Shown here: positions 22,311-32,164 of the stretch, piece by piece
Numbering within the stretch: position 1 is the stretch's first letter
Layout: each line of letters begins with the position of its first letter
Assembly (NCBI GenBank): GCA_027382625.1
Contig: JAJKFJ010021383.1
Coordinates: 62,001 to 126,000, forward strand
Direction of reading: 5' to 3'
Length of the DNA: 64,000 nt
Source of the DNA: Tetmemena sp. SeJ-2015
Lineage: Eukaryota > Ciliophora > Spirotrichea > Sporadotrichida > Oxytrichidae
Position numbers and translations under genes: made by a program
Notes under the pieces: generated by a model
The model's database searches: none
The model's input: only the letters and a program-made list of their open reading frames with translations
Told to the model about the DNA's origin: nothing

Positions 22311-23997
22311 TCTTAGTTTATTAATTTGAAGATGCTGTATGAAGCAGCTAACTTGTGAAATATTTCTTTATCATAATTTACCTTTTGAATGAAACATAGT
22401 ATTCATAAACAAGTATAAATTATAAAGGCTTAATGAATAAGTGAAATTGTATATAAAATCGCTTTCTTTGAAATTGCACCTGATAACTTGAACCAACATA
22501 CAAAATTCGAATTACTACCTACAAGTGAACACTATCCCGTACCGCTAAGCACATCTTATAATATTTGGGGAGGGTCATTAAAGCGGCTGATTGGAGTATT
22601 TTTGATTGACTGTGAATCTGTGACGCTAGCCTTGAATTTACGCATGAAACTATGGAGGAGTGGCCTGCTGGAGTTGATTTTGAAGTATTATACCTAGCGA
22701 ATTGTTGTTGCCAATATTGACCTGCTAGAGTAGAATTTGGGTTTAATTATCTTGGAAATTGTTATTTAGAGTCCCTATGGCGTTTTGTAGGCATTCTCAT
22801 CTGTGATCCTAGAATTTTGTTCTTGTTGGTTTAAATAGATTAATGAAAGGAATAAATTTGGCTTAGTTGGTGGAAGTTATCTGATATTCTTCTATTATCT
22901 ATCATGTTGCTTCCATACATTTGGGGGGGGGCATTACTACCAATGTTCTAATACCCTTACTATTTATAAACTTAGTAAAGTCCTGTCAATAAATTTGAGA
23001 AATCTTCTTTAATAAATTAGATACAAGGAAGAGTAAAAATGTATGAATAGTTAATAAATTTCTTAGGTTTAAAGAAAACTTTCCACATTTTTATAATCAT
23101 TTTTTTAAATGATTAAAGAAGAACTTAATGTTTTATAAGTCTGCAAGTGAATTTTCTTGCGTATAAGACTCCTAATGAGTAAATTATCTTTAGCGACAGA
23201 TTGAGTCTTAATTATCAATGAAGTAAACCCTACTTTTATATTTTTCATAAAAAGTAAATTAGATATGATAAACATGCTTTCCATGGTTAAAAGGAAGAAA
23301 AATTTGCAATTCCAAAGAGCTGAAAAATAAGTAATAGAGCAGGGCGAACCACGCAAATAGCATAGATAGATTCATAAGAAATGCATTAGCCAGAGAAAAT
23401 TAAGAACCTTCAGAATTAAACTTTGGATAAAGGAAAAAACGAACAAAAGTAAAGTCACTACTGCGAAGATAAATTGGACAAAGAAAATTGGAGGCAAGAT
23501 GTTTTTAGGTCAATTCTTTCAGAAAAATGTGAATACTTCTCAGTTTAACTTTTAAGCAAGCATCCAGGGTATCCTTTTACAAAAGTCTATACTACTCATA
23601 TGAGAAGAGAAAAACAGTCCTTGTTGTAATTTAGCAAGTTATTAAGAATGAAGAAAAAAAACATTGAAGAAGTAATTTTATTATAAATTCTAACAAATAT
23701 AAGCCTATTATAAAGTACGATTTTTTATCTAAAATTATAATTTTCTATTTTAATAAGCCTATTGATTATGAATTGTTATATTCATTACCAATGTCACTAA
23801 TTTATTTTTTCAATACTTTTATATAATCACTTTTATACTAATTATCAATAGTTTATATACACTTATTGCATTGCCAATAAGATTAATTCTTTTATAAGAA
23901 TATTATTATTATTATGTATTTTGGACTCAATTTATTTTAAGACCTTTGGACTATTATATTATTTTTTCAATATTTATTATTTAGTGGAGTCATATAA
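22311..23997. other. Long AT-rich spacer
   Basis: About 1.7 kb without a convincing gene. It contains a G-run near 22922 and several AT tracts. The minus-strand frames at 23105-23356 look compositional. Confidence 0.5.
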
Positions 23998-24756
23998 ATG
24001 CAACCCCCTAAATTTGTTGAATATAAAATCATACTCTTGAACAAAGATAGAAGTATTAAAATGAATCATCAAGTTTATGTGGTATTTGAAAATCCGACTG
24101 AAGCAGTGGGGAACACACAGGAAGAGCAAATAGCTAAGATGAGTGCACAACAGAGTAGTATAGATAAAGCTGAAACGAAGCAGGAGCTCAAAGAAGAGGC
24201 CAAGTAGGGAGCCTAGCAGATATCAGTCAATGGTAATGGGAACCAAACTCATTTGGTCAACTCGCCAACCATCAACATGCCCATGAACAGTTCAACAATA
24301 AATGGGAATGTAATCATTGATTAGAGCATTAAGAGTTGTGTTGATTTACAAATGCTTTCTCTACTTTAAGAGATCAAACAAATTTGTTTGAGTTCAACTC
24401 AAGGAGCTCAGAAAAGTGCAGCCATTTAGAACGTCACTGAGGAGAGAGTTCCATTCGATCAATTCATACATCAGAGCTTGACAGAGAGCCAGAACTTTGC
24501 AGAGCTGCTCAGGAAGAGCGCCCTTGGGAACTTTGCTACCATCCGCTTTGCCCAATTTGAATCAGCTTCAGGATCTCCTCAGATTCTACCCATTCAGAAT
24601 GAAATGCTCACTCTCAATAACTCCCTTAAGGAAAGAAGGAGACAGTTCAAACAGGCCATGGAGTAGATGATAGCAGAAGAAGAGGAATATGTCGCAGATG
24701 CGCAGCAGAGAATGAATTATTATGCAGCTAACGAAGATGCATTTGCGAATCAGTGA
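23998..24756 (+). CDS. Uncharacterised 252-residue protein, DQSIK family copy 2
   Basis: One uninterrupted frame from ATG 23998-24000 (MQPPKFVEYKIILLNKDRSI) to TGA 24754-24756, with no intron or IES. The core NVIIDQSIKSCVDLQMLSLL, then QEIKQI, aligns with the minus-strand paralogue at 8701-9453. The N-terminus is different (a beta-like start instead of Gln-rich). The C-terminus is helical (LTLNNSLKERRRQFKQAMEQ). Same length and same position relative to a copy A/B gene as in the other module. No known family. Confidence 0.7.
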
Positions 24757-24874
24757 AGCTTATATTTTGTTGTTTAATTTTCTTCAAGTTTAAATTCTAT
24801 ATCTTTGCATTGATTTTTATAAGAGAGGATATTTTAAGATGAAGGAGAGTTATTTTTATATTTTAAATTTAAAT

Positions 24875-25240
24875 ATGAATCTATTAAGTCCCGGTGAGTG
24901 TGGAGCCCCTAGGAACACATCTGACTTCAACTAGATGAGAGCTAAAGGAGCTAGAGTAGTGAATAGAATTCATAATTGGCACCTTTAAGCTAGCTCGGGA
25001 GGGACAATCAAAGTCACAGCGGTATAATTTCTGTCACTCCTACTTATCACGATTTTTATATTTTATTTATAAAAATAAAATAATTTGGGAGAGCCTTCTA
25101 CGACTGGAACCAATCAATGGTTTTTTGAAGGCTAACCTGGCTCTAGCGATTGGATTTTCCAGAGTAAATCTGGTGGTTATACAGGGGGCTCTCAAGGCCA
25201 GCCACTTCAACCTACGACTCAGCAAGTTATGAATTGCTTT
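24875..25240 (+). CDS. Possible small Gly/Ser-rich protein, interrupted
   Basis: ATG 24875-24877 opens MNLLSPGECGAPRNTSDFNQ, then RAKGARVVNRIHNWHLQASS up to about 25020. An AT-rich interruption follows (25023-25085). The next block reads either EPSTTGTNQWFFEGQPGSSD, matching the first block in composition, or a hydrophobic alternative frame. The end is not clear because the first reading stays open into the next gene. No family recognised. Confidence 0.35.
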
Positions 25241-25358
25241 ATAATCGAAGTAGTACCTTTGTCCTATTTCGTTCAAAATGAAAAAATAACAATTCATTAG
25301 AAGTCTTTATAGAGAGAGCACTTATAAAATTGTGAATAATTATAACATCTTATAAAAA

Positions 25359-25969
25359 ATGCTGAAGGTTGCTAAAAAGTTATCTAGAGTATCCGCTTGC
25401 AACGATGGCTTGAGCTCTAAATTCTGCCTTGTACTTGGATTACAGTGGGGTAATGAAGGCAAGCGCAAACTATTGAATCAGTTGTGCGTCGACTATGACT
25501 ACTCCTGTCGCTTCAACGGTGGAACGCTCTCTGAGCCAAGTAAGTTTATAAAGCTGGGAATTTTTTTCAATCCCCTTTTTTCTCTTTTAGATAAATCCAT
25601 AAAATCTTTGTATTTAAAGCGATCTTCTATACTTGTCCTGATCTTACTAATAGATATATTGCCCAATGGAGAGGAGATGAAGATGCTTCCAGTTGGAATT
25701 TAGCATAGTGTGAAAACTAAGAGTGTTCTCGGAAACGGAGTTATCATAGATCCAAAGCACCTCCTCCATGATCTTTATATTACATAATGAGTGGAATTTA
25801 TGTTGTTTGATGTGGATTAAAAATGATCTAAACGCTTTGTAGAACAATGGAATTAACGTGCAAGATAGGCTCTATATCTCAAACAGGTAATAAACTAATT
25901 GCATTAAGGAAAATCTTATCTCAATCATTTATTGATTGCATTTCTAATCACATCGCTTATTTAGAGCTC
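25359..25969 (+). CDS. Adenylosuccinate synthetase-like protein, 5' part (scrambled gene)
   Basis: ATG 25359-25361 (MLKVAKKLSRVSACNDG). The family P-loop region is FCLVLGLQWGNEGKRKL (normally QWGDEGKGK, so the catalytic Asp is Asn). FNGGTLSEPN stands where GGNNAGHT belongs, so the catalytic His is missing. MLPVGIQHSV, then VLGNGVIIDPKHLL and NNGINVQDRLYISNR match the family. An intron lies at about 25541-25653 (GTAAGT...TAATAG). An ATGATCT-bounded IES is at 25768. A final intron starts at 25887 (GTAATA) and ends in TTATTTAG at 25964. Coding stops after AGCTC at 25969; the protein continues at 18078. Confidence 0.85.
25768..25829 (+). other. IES, pointer ATGATCT
   Basis: ATGATCT at 25768-25774 and 25823-25829. 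The insert contains stops. Excision gives KHLLHDLNALQNNGINVQD in frame. Confidence 0.9.
25957..25969 (+). repeat. 13-bp pointer at 3' edge of AdSS-like 5' MDS
   Basis: TTATTTAGAGCTC, the outgoing pointer matching 18078-18090. After it the sequence turns to non-coding AT-rich DNA. Confidence 0.85.
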
Positions 25970-26466
25970 TATATTTATCATACTCCATCAAATGGCAAAG
26001 ATATTTGAGAAGAGAGTAGAAAGAGTAAATTAATAGAGTGAGATTAACTCCAGACTAGTTAGTGAGATGGAATAAAAGTGGGAGAGTGCGTGCGTATTCG
26101 CTAATTGAGTTTATTATTATGCATATGATTATTGCCTATTCCTACTATATATAATTGCTTATCGATTATTCGCCTCACAATTTTATACCCGACTAACACA
26201 ATAGTCAAATAAATTGAGTTTCTACACATATACTCTATTTTAAATAGTAAGAGTGAGGTAGTATACTGATTAATAGAGGCCCTATATTGACAATAGATTC
26301 AAACAACTCGAATCTTAATATTGCAGCATCATCACAGATAAAATATTTCATAGTCCATTTAAAATTCAATTCATAATTTCTTTCTCACCTTCTCAATTCC
26401 TTTAATACTTATGAGTGAAAATGAATTAGAAGTATTAATATAAAATTGGAAAAGAATTTGTTCCAA
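25970..26466. other. AT-rich spacer
   Basis: No gene seen between the end of the AdSS-like 5' MDS and the P-type ATPase start. Confidence 0.6.
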
Positions 26467-29400
26467 ATGACGTCAGAAGGAAAGAGCAAACTGCGAGACC
26501 CCCTCTTGCGAGAGCACGAGCCCATCACCGTTTCCAGCATCTACAAGATCTACCCTGAGCAGCTCAAGTACCCATTCTCTAATTTTTTGACCCCTCCTCT
26601 TCTAGGGCCCTGTTCGAGGAAAGCAATCTAAGTTAATCACCGTCGAATTATTCAAACTTCAGGAAGAGCAACGAGCTACTAGAGGGTCACGGCTTCGCCC
26701 CCGGCCTCCTCAAGAAGCTCGCCACCGAGTCTGAAGTAAGTAGCTGATTCCCTTTTCTTTGTGTTGAAGCTTTGGCTGGCTCAGTTTCATGCTGAGTTGG
26801 TAATATCTGTGGCTCTGAGACAAAAGATATGGAGTCACCACCGTTTAACACTCACATCACCCTTTCCTTTAGACTGGAATTATCGGCGACAAGAGAGATA
26901 TCAAGCGCAGAAAATTATAGTAAATTTATTATATCTATTAACTCAGCTCCTGCTATATAGCTTTGGCAAGAATACCAAGCCTCTTCCTCAGGTTCCCACT
27001 CTTTGGAGCTCCATTAAGGAAGCTCTCGACGACAGAATTCTACTCTCACTGGCCATAGCTGCCTTCCTCACTATCATCACCGGCATGGTAGCAGTTGGTC
27101 CCAAGTGGGGCTGGATGGAGGGAGTCTCCATCTATCTTGCTATCTTCATCATCGTCACTTTGACTTTAAAACAAACTTTAAACCTTACCTAAAGTTTACG
27201 CTTTATTACATCTATGAGGGATATGAAGATTGACTTCACTCAACGACTGGGTTAAGGATAAGCAATTCGTGCGTCTCCAGTCTCTGGTGAAGGATGAAGA
27301 TATCGCTGTGGTCCGCGGCAAATATGGTGCTACCTAGACTGTCAACATCTACAAGTTAGTTGTTGGTGATATCATCATTCTCGAGCAGGGAGCTCGCGTC
27401 CCAGCTGACTGCCTCTTGATCGAAGGTCAGGACATCACCGTCGATGAAAGCATGTACTATGAAGACAAGAAGAAGGCAACTCCCAAGGCTCCTGCTACTT
27501 AATATTCTCCTAATGAAGATGCATTCCTTCTTTCAAACACCTTAGTCGCAACTGGCTCTGGAAAGGCAGTCGTGCTCGTCGTCGGAAAAGACTCCCGCAG
27601 AGGAATTCATGAAGAGAAGCTCGACACTGAGAGCAAGACTCCCCTCCAAACTAAGCTCTAGAACCTCGGCTCTCACTTCACTAAGTTGGGCATCTATGGA
27701 GCTATCGCCATCTTCACTGCTCTCTTGATTAACTTCATTATCAAGGTTTCCGCTTTCGAAGAGTACAGAACTGCTGGCATCATCATGAAGGCAATTAGTG
27801 ATATGCTCACCTACTCAATCGTCATTGTCATCGTTGCAGTACCTGAGGGTCTTCCCCTTGCTATTACCCTCTCACTTGCTTACTCAGTCATGAGAATGAA
27901 GCAAGACGGAGTGTTAGTGCGCAACTTGGACTCCCCAGAGGAGATGGGTAAGGTCGATGAGATCATCACTGGAAAGACCGGAACTCTCACCACCGCCGAC
28001 ATGAAGGTAGACCAATTCTACTCTCAGTCCCTCCTCATCAAGAACACCAGAAAGAACACCCTGTTCAACTGCGAACTCTTCCCCCACGTCATCGACCTCG
28101 TTCAGGAGAGTATCCTCTACAACTGCGAGGCCAGAATTGAGATGAACGAAAACGCTTTCTACGTCCCAGTCGGCAACGGAACTGAGACCAGTTTCATCAG
28201 ATTCTTGCAAGATGCTGAGATCCCAGTCCATGATCTCATCAAGAAGAAGCTCGGTAGAATTCAAACTGTGATTCCCTTCTCTACCTTAAGAAAGAGATCT
28301 CTAACTGCCGTCGCCCACCCCGACCACGACGACTTCGTGAGAGTCTACATGAAGGGAGCACCAGAGGTAGTTGTTGCCAAATGCACCAGAACTTACCACA
28401 TTGATGGTAAGGTCATCCCCCTTGACGACGGTCAAGCCAACTATATCTTGGGAGACATCCTTATCCAGAAGTTCACCACTGCTGGCTACCGTGCCCTCGC
28501 TTTCGGTTTCAAGGACATCCCAATCGATGAGTTCAACTCCCTCCGCGAGCAGTACAACAACTTCGCCTCAGAGGAAGACAGAAACGTGCTTGAGAAGGAC
28601 CTTACCTTCCTCGGATTATTCGCCCTTCACGACCCCCTCAGACTTAAGGTCAACAGCTCAGTCCAATACGCCACCAAGGGTATGATCACCACCAGACTTG
28701 TTTCTGGAGATCACATCGAGACTGCCAAGGCAGTTGCTGTTCAGGCTGGAATCATATTTCAATGCACATGCTCTCACTGATCATTATTATATCATGAACG
28801 ACCCCAAGAACTACTCTTGCATTACTGGAGAAGAATTCAGAGCCATAAACTATAAACTCAGCAACATATCACACCATTCTTGTATAAATTTCGCAGACTT
28901 GTGAGTTTAGTTGGTTCAATCATTAGATTTTGGTGTATTTAGCATAACTTGTTACTTAATTATCAGACAAGAGTACAAGGAAGATGGAACCGTGAGAAAC
29001 ACCGTCGAGAGAAGAGAGGAATTCAAAAACCTCATCAACGGAAAAGAAGGCAGACTCCCTCTCAGAGTTATTGCCAGAGCTACTTCTTACGACAAGTAAA
29101 CGCTAATCACTAATGACATACTTTATCCTATACTCATGTTGACATCTTAGTGTTTACTTGTTGGCTGTTGGTCTCAGAGACCTCGGCAGAGCAGTTGCCA
29201 CCATTGGAGAGGGTCTCAACGATGTTGATGCCATCCGTACTGCCAACGTTGGCTTCGCCATGGGCTCAGGAGTCTCCATCGCCAAGGACAACTCAGACAT
29301 GATCCTCATGAACGACAACTTCGAAGCCATGATGATGGGAGTCATGTGGGGCCGCAACATCTATCAGAATGTCCGCCGTTTCATTCAATTCCAGGTCACC

Positions 29401-30258
29401 GTCAATCTCTCAACTCTCCTCTTCGTCCTCCTCGGATGCGCCACCAAGGGTCAATCTCCCCTTACCACTGTCCAGCTCCTCTGGATCAACTTGGTTATGG
29501 ATACCCTAGCTGCCATCGCCCTTGGCTCTGAGAAACCTCACCCTACCATTATTAAGCAAGCCCCCGTCCAGGAGCACGATCACCTCGTCACCAGCACCAT
29601 GCTCAAGCAGGTCTACGGCATGACCATCTAAACAATGAAAGTGCATATAATCATGTGAAATCTTTAGATGATACAGTTTACATCTTCTTCGTGTCAACCA
29701 TCCTGTACTTCTTCGTCGACAACGCCTGGGGCATTGAGTACAACAACTCCGACCAGATGTTCGACTCCAACGGTTACCCCACCAACAAGGCTGTGGTCTA
29801 CACCATGATCTTCAACTCCTTCGTCTGGATGCACATCTTCAACGAGTTCAACTGCAGAAAGGTTGGTGCCAAGCAGTAAACCCTCATCCTCTTGAATGTC
29901 CAAGCTTCATTTATGCATCTGTAAAGTTTACAACGTGTTCACCGAGTTGATCTCTAACTGGGTATTCCTCGTTGTGATGGCAGTCATCATTACCATCCAA
30001 GTCTTGCTGGTGCAGGTATTCAACCAGTTCGCCCAGACTGCTCCCCTCACTGGAAAGCAACACGCTTACTGCATCCTAATTGGATCTTCCACCCTCCTCA
30101 TCAGTCTCATCCTCAAGACTCTCCCAGCTTCCCTCAACAGCAAGATCCCTCGTCTAGTCGATGAGAACCAAGAGCCCAAGGACGACAAACTCATGAATGC
30201 CTTCAACAGCCAAGCCAAGGCAAAGGTTTCCCAGGCCTCTTCCAGAGCTAGCCAGTGA
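26467..30258 (+). CDS. PMCA-like P2B-type calcium ATPase homologue with altered catalytic motifs
   Basis: ATG 26467-26469 (MTSEGKSKLRDPLLREHEPI) to TGA 30256-30258. After removing introns and IESs it reads as a plasma-membrane-type Ca2+ pump: LKALFEESNELLEGHGF, IKEALDDRILLSLAIAA, membrane helix M4 VPEGLPLAITLSLAYSVMRM, nucleotide domain YMKGAPEVVVAKC, hinge HDPLRLKVNSSV, NVGFAMGSGVSIAKDNSDMI and the C-terminal helices. Introns include 26550-26600 (GTACCC...TCTAG), one of about 140 nt from 26735 (GTAAGT...CTTTAG) and one from 28901 (GTGAG...ATCAG). The A-domain TGES loop is absent (VDESMYYEDKKK), the phosphorylated Asp of DKTGT is Gly (ITGKTGTLT), and GDGxND is GEGLND. It is GC-richer than its surroundings. 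Transport activity is doubtful. Confidence 0.88.
26622..26671 (+). other. IES, pointer AGCAA
   Basis: AGCAA at 26622-26626 and 26667-26671. Excision gives FEESNELLEGHGF in frame. Confidence 0.85.
26916..26957 (+). other. IES, pointer TATA
   Basis: TATA at 26916-26919 and 26954-26957. Excision gives DIKRRKLYSFGKNTKPLP in frame. A second possible pairing (ATTA) leaves a longer insert, so the exact junction is less sure. Confidence 0.6.
27160..27236 (+). other. IES, pointer TTGACTT
   Basis: TTGACTT at 27160-27166 and 27230-27236. Excision gives IIVTLTSLNDWVKDKQF, the standard P2B-pump sequence. Confidence 0.92.
28751..28795 (+). other. IES, pointer ATCAT
   Basis: ATCAT at 28751-28755 and 28791-28795. 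The insert carries TGA. Excision gives AVAVQAGIMNDPKNYSCITG in frame. There is no GT-AG alternative. Confidence 0.9.
29097..29156 (+). other. IES, TA pointer with TAAAC...GTTTA ends
   Basis: TA at 29097-29098 and 29155-29156. Excision gives ARATSYDKYLLAVGLRDLG. The insert begins TAAACG and ends GTGTTTA, an inverted pair. Confidence 0.9.
29629..29680 (+). other. IES, TA pointer with TAAAC...GTTTA ends
   Basis: TA at 29629-29630 and 29679-29680. Excision gives QVYGMTIYIFFVSTILYF. The ends are TAAACA and AGTTTA. Confidence 0.9.
29877..29930 (+). other. IES, TA pointer with TAAAC...GTTTA ends
   Basis: TA at 29877-29878 and 29929-29930. Excision gives RKVGAKQYNVFTELIS. The ends are TAAACC and AGTTTA. 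Confidence 0.9.
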
Positions 30259-30652
30259 AGATCTTAGCAATTAGCTTTGTCCGAGTAACTTAAGGTTGTA
30301 ACTAGCATCTCAGGGTGCGAGTGAAAGCTTGAAGGTTGCTTAGACTTGCTGATTTTAAACTATAGAGCCTCTTCTCTATTTATGTATTAGCTTTAATTAG
30401 ACTGGTAGAGTAACTCCTCCTAACCATTTATGAACTGTCTTTCATGCTCCCAGTCAGTTATTAAGCAAGCTATTTTTGAGTTTAATTTCAAACAATCTCC
30501 TATAAAAGATATTCCGCAATCTCATCCTAAATATAAAGGATCATACTTGTTGCTGAAGTGATTTTTTTTGAAGAGAACAGATTAGGTAATTCTAGGAGGA
30601 TAGAAAAGTTAGGTTTATAATAATTTACGAAAACAAACCTAGAGACCTATAA
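30259..30652. other. AT-rich spacer
   Basis: Non-coding; nothing recognisable between the pump stop and the patatin start. Confidence 0.6.
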
Positions 30653-31983
30653 ATGAAAAATTAGCTTAAAATGTTCAAGAACTATAAAAGATTAGCTTGC
30701 GCACTAGTAATCACTTAAACACTCGCTTAAATTGCAATGGGGCTTGGAGATGACGATATATGTAGAGTGCTTGCGATGAGAGGAGGAGGCACTAAAGGAA
30801 CTTACGAGACTGGAGCCTTGAGAGGCATTATAGAAGGACTAGACCCTCTGGACTATTCCTATGATAATTTCATTATTTCTTTAATTTTGGAATGATGTGG
30901 TGTCGGGAGTGTCTGTGGGCGCTGTGAACTCAGTAATGCTTGCAGTATATCCTAAGGGAGAGGAGGAGAAAGCCCTTGAAGAATTAGAACAAATTTGGAG
31001 AACTCACCTCGTCCAGGATCTCTATTCCAACTGGCCTGGCCTTTCTATCCTAGGTGGCTTCTGGAAGGACTCACTCTAATAAACTGTGATAAATTTTTCC
31101 AATTTATCACTGTTCGATAGCTCACCCCTAGCAGCATTTGCAAACCAGACTCTCTACGGTCGTAAACTATAACGAAAATTTACCTACCAGTCTGTAGACT
31201 TGAATACCGGCCGTATAATAAACTTCGATGAGACTACTCCTACAAAGGATCTTGTTTCTTCCTTCCTATCAACTGCCTCAATCCCAGGTTTCTTTGCACC
31301 CCAGCATCTGAAAGGCATGACTGTTGCTGATGGTGGAGTTTTTGAAAACCTAAATCTCGGCCCAGCTATTGTAAAATGCAGAGAACAAGGCGTGCCCGAC
31401 TAAAAGATCGTTGTGGACATTTTACTTTGCTTCGACGCTCCAATTGAGATAGAAACTTGGACCTATGAATCATTAAAATTAATGATGAGATTCTTTCACT
31501 ACTACAATTATCGTATTAGAATCTTCTTCTCTCTTTGTCTTAACTTTCTTCTATGTTGATATTTTATGAAGAGGCTCTCTATAAATCAGTGAGTGAGATC
31601 TAAACACGCATTAAATGTTTTAGAAATGGATCATCACTCTTTAATCTGATTGATAATTTCTCATTAAAATAAATAAGGTTTAGAAGAGAAAGTCTGAGAT
31701 GAAGTCAGCCTACTACTACTTAGAGGACATAGAGCGAGTTATTAGAGGATTCCCAGAGGTTTAGTTTAGATATATCCTCCAGCCAAGCGAGAAACTGCCT
31801 GCTAAGTTTGTTCCCATTATTTCCACCTTGAAAGAAGCAGAAATTTAACTGGAGCTAGGCAAGAAGGACATGCTAGACTTGATCGAAAGTGGAATGAAGA
31901 CATATATTTATATCATATTTTTAGGAAAGGTATCGAATAACAAGCACATTTAAAGACTTCTAGAAGAAAGAGCTACTTACTGA
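30653..31983 (+). CDS. Secreted patatin-like phospholipase
   Basis: ATG 30653-30655 begins a signal-like N-terminus (YKRLACALVITQTLAQIA). Patatin motifs follow in order: the oxyanion loop MRGGGTKGTYETGALRGI, the nucleophile elbow SGVSVGAVNS, and the second catalytic residue in TVADGGVFENLNLGPA. The Ser and Asp of the dyad are both present. The family hydrolyses acyl chains from lipids. Two IESs are solved (ATGAT, TCACT). A further interruption lies at about 31515-31680 before a C-terminal block (SAYYYLEDIERVIRGFPEVQ). Stop TGA 31981-31983. Confidence 0.85.
30861..30896 (+). other. IES, pointer ATGAT
   Basis: ATGAT at 30861-30865 and 30892-30896. Excision gives LDYSYDVVSGVSVGAVNS, restoring the lipase nucleophile region. 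Confidence 0.9.
31071..31111 (+). other. IES, pointer TCACT, with internal hairpin
   Basis: TCACT at 31071-31075 and 31107-31111. Excision gives FWKDSLFDSSPLAAFA. The insert contains a perfect 10-bp inverted repeat, GTGATAAATT and AATTTATCAC, around a 5-nt loop, overlapping the pointer. Confidence 0.88.
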
Positions 31984-32164
31984 ACGAGAGTAGATTAGAG
32001 ACAGTATAAGGTATTGGCACTTACATCTAATGTTTAATTTCTTAATATCAACCTCATCACACAGCTCACTTAATTTCTTAAAGTTATTATTCATTATAAG
32101 AACAGTCTAAGTATCGAGTTGAATTGAGTTTAGAATTGTGAAATTAATTTGGAGTGAATTCAAA

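Noticed and set aside
22921..22932. G-run possibly forming a quadruplex or an assembly gap
   Set aside because: A single isolated run without further G-tracts. Nothing else supports function.
28371..28685. Open frames overlapping the ATPase on either strand (for example a Ser/Thr-rich plus frame and acidic minus frames)
   Set aside because: They are shadows of a GC-rich conserved coding sequence; the ATPase frame matches a known family throughout.
28845..28888. ATAAA-bounded insert in the ATPase as an IES
   Set aside because: Excision is in frame and plausible, but the sequence is also open without excision and ATAAA occurs three times, so the call is ambiguous.
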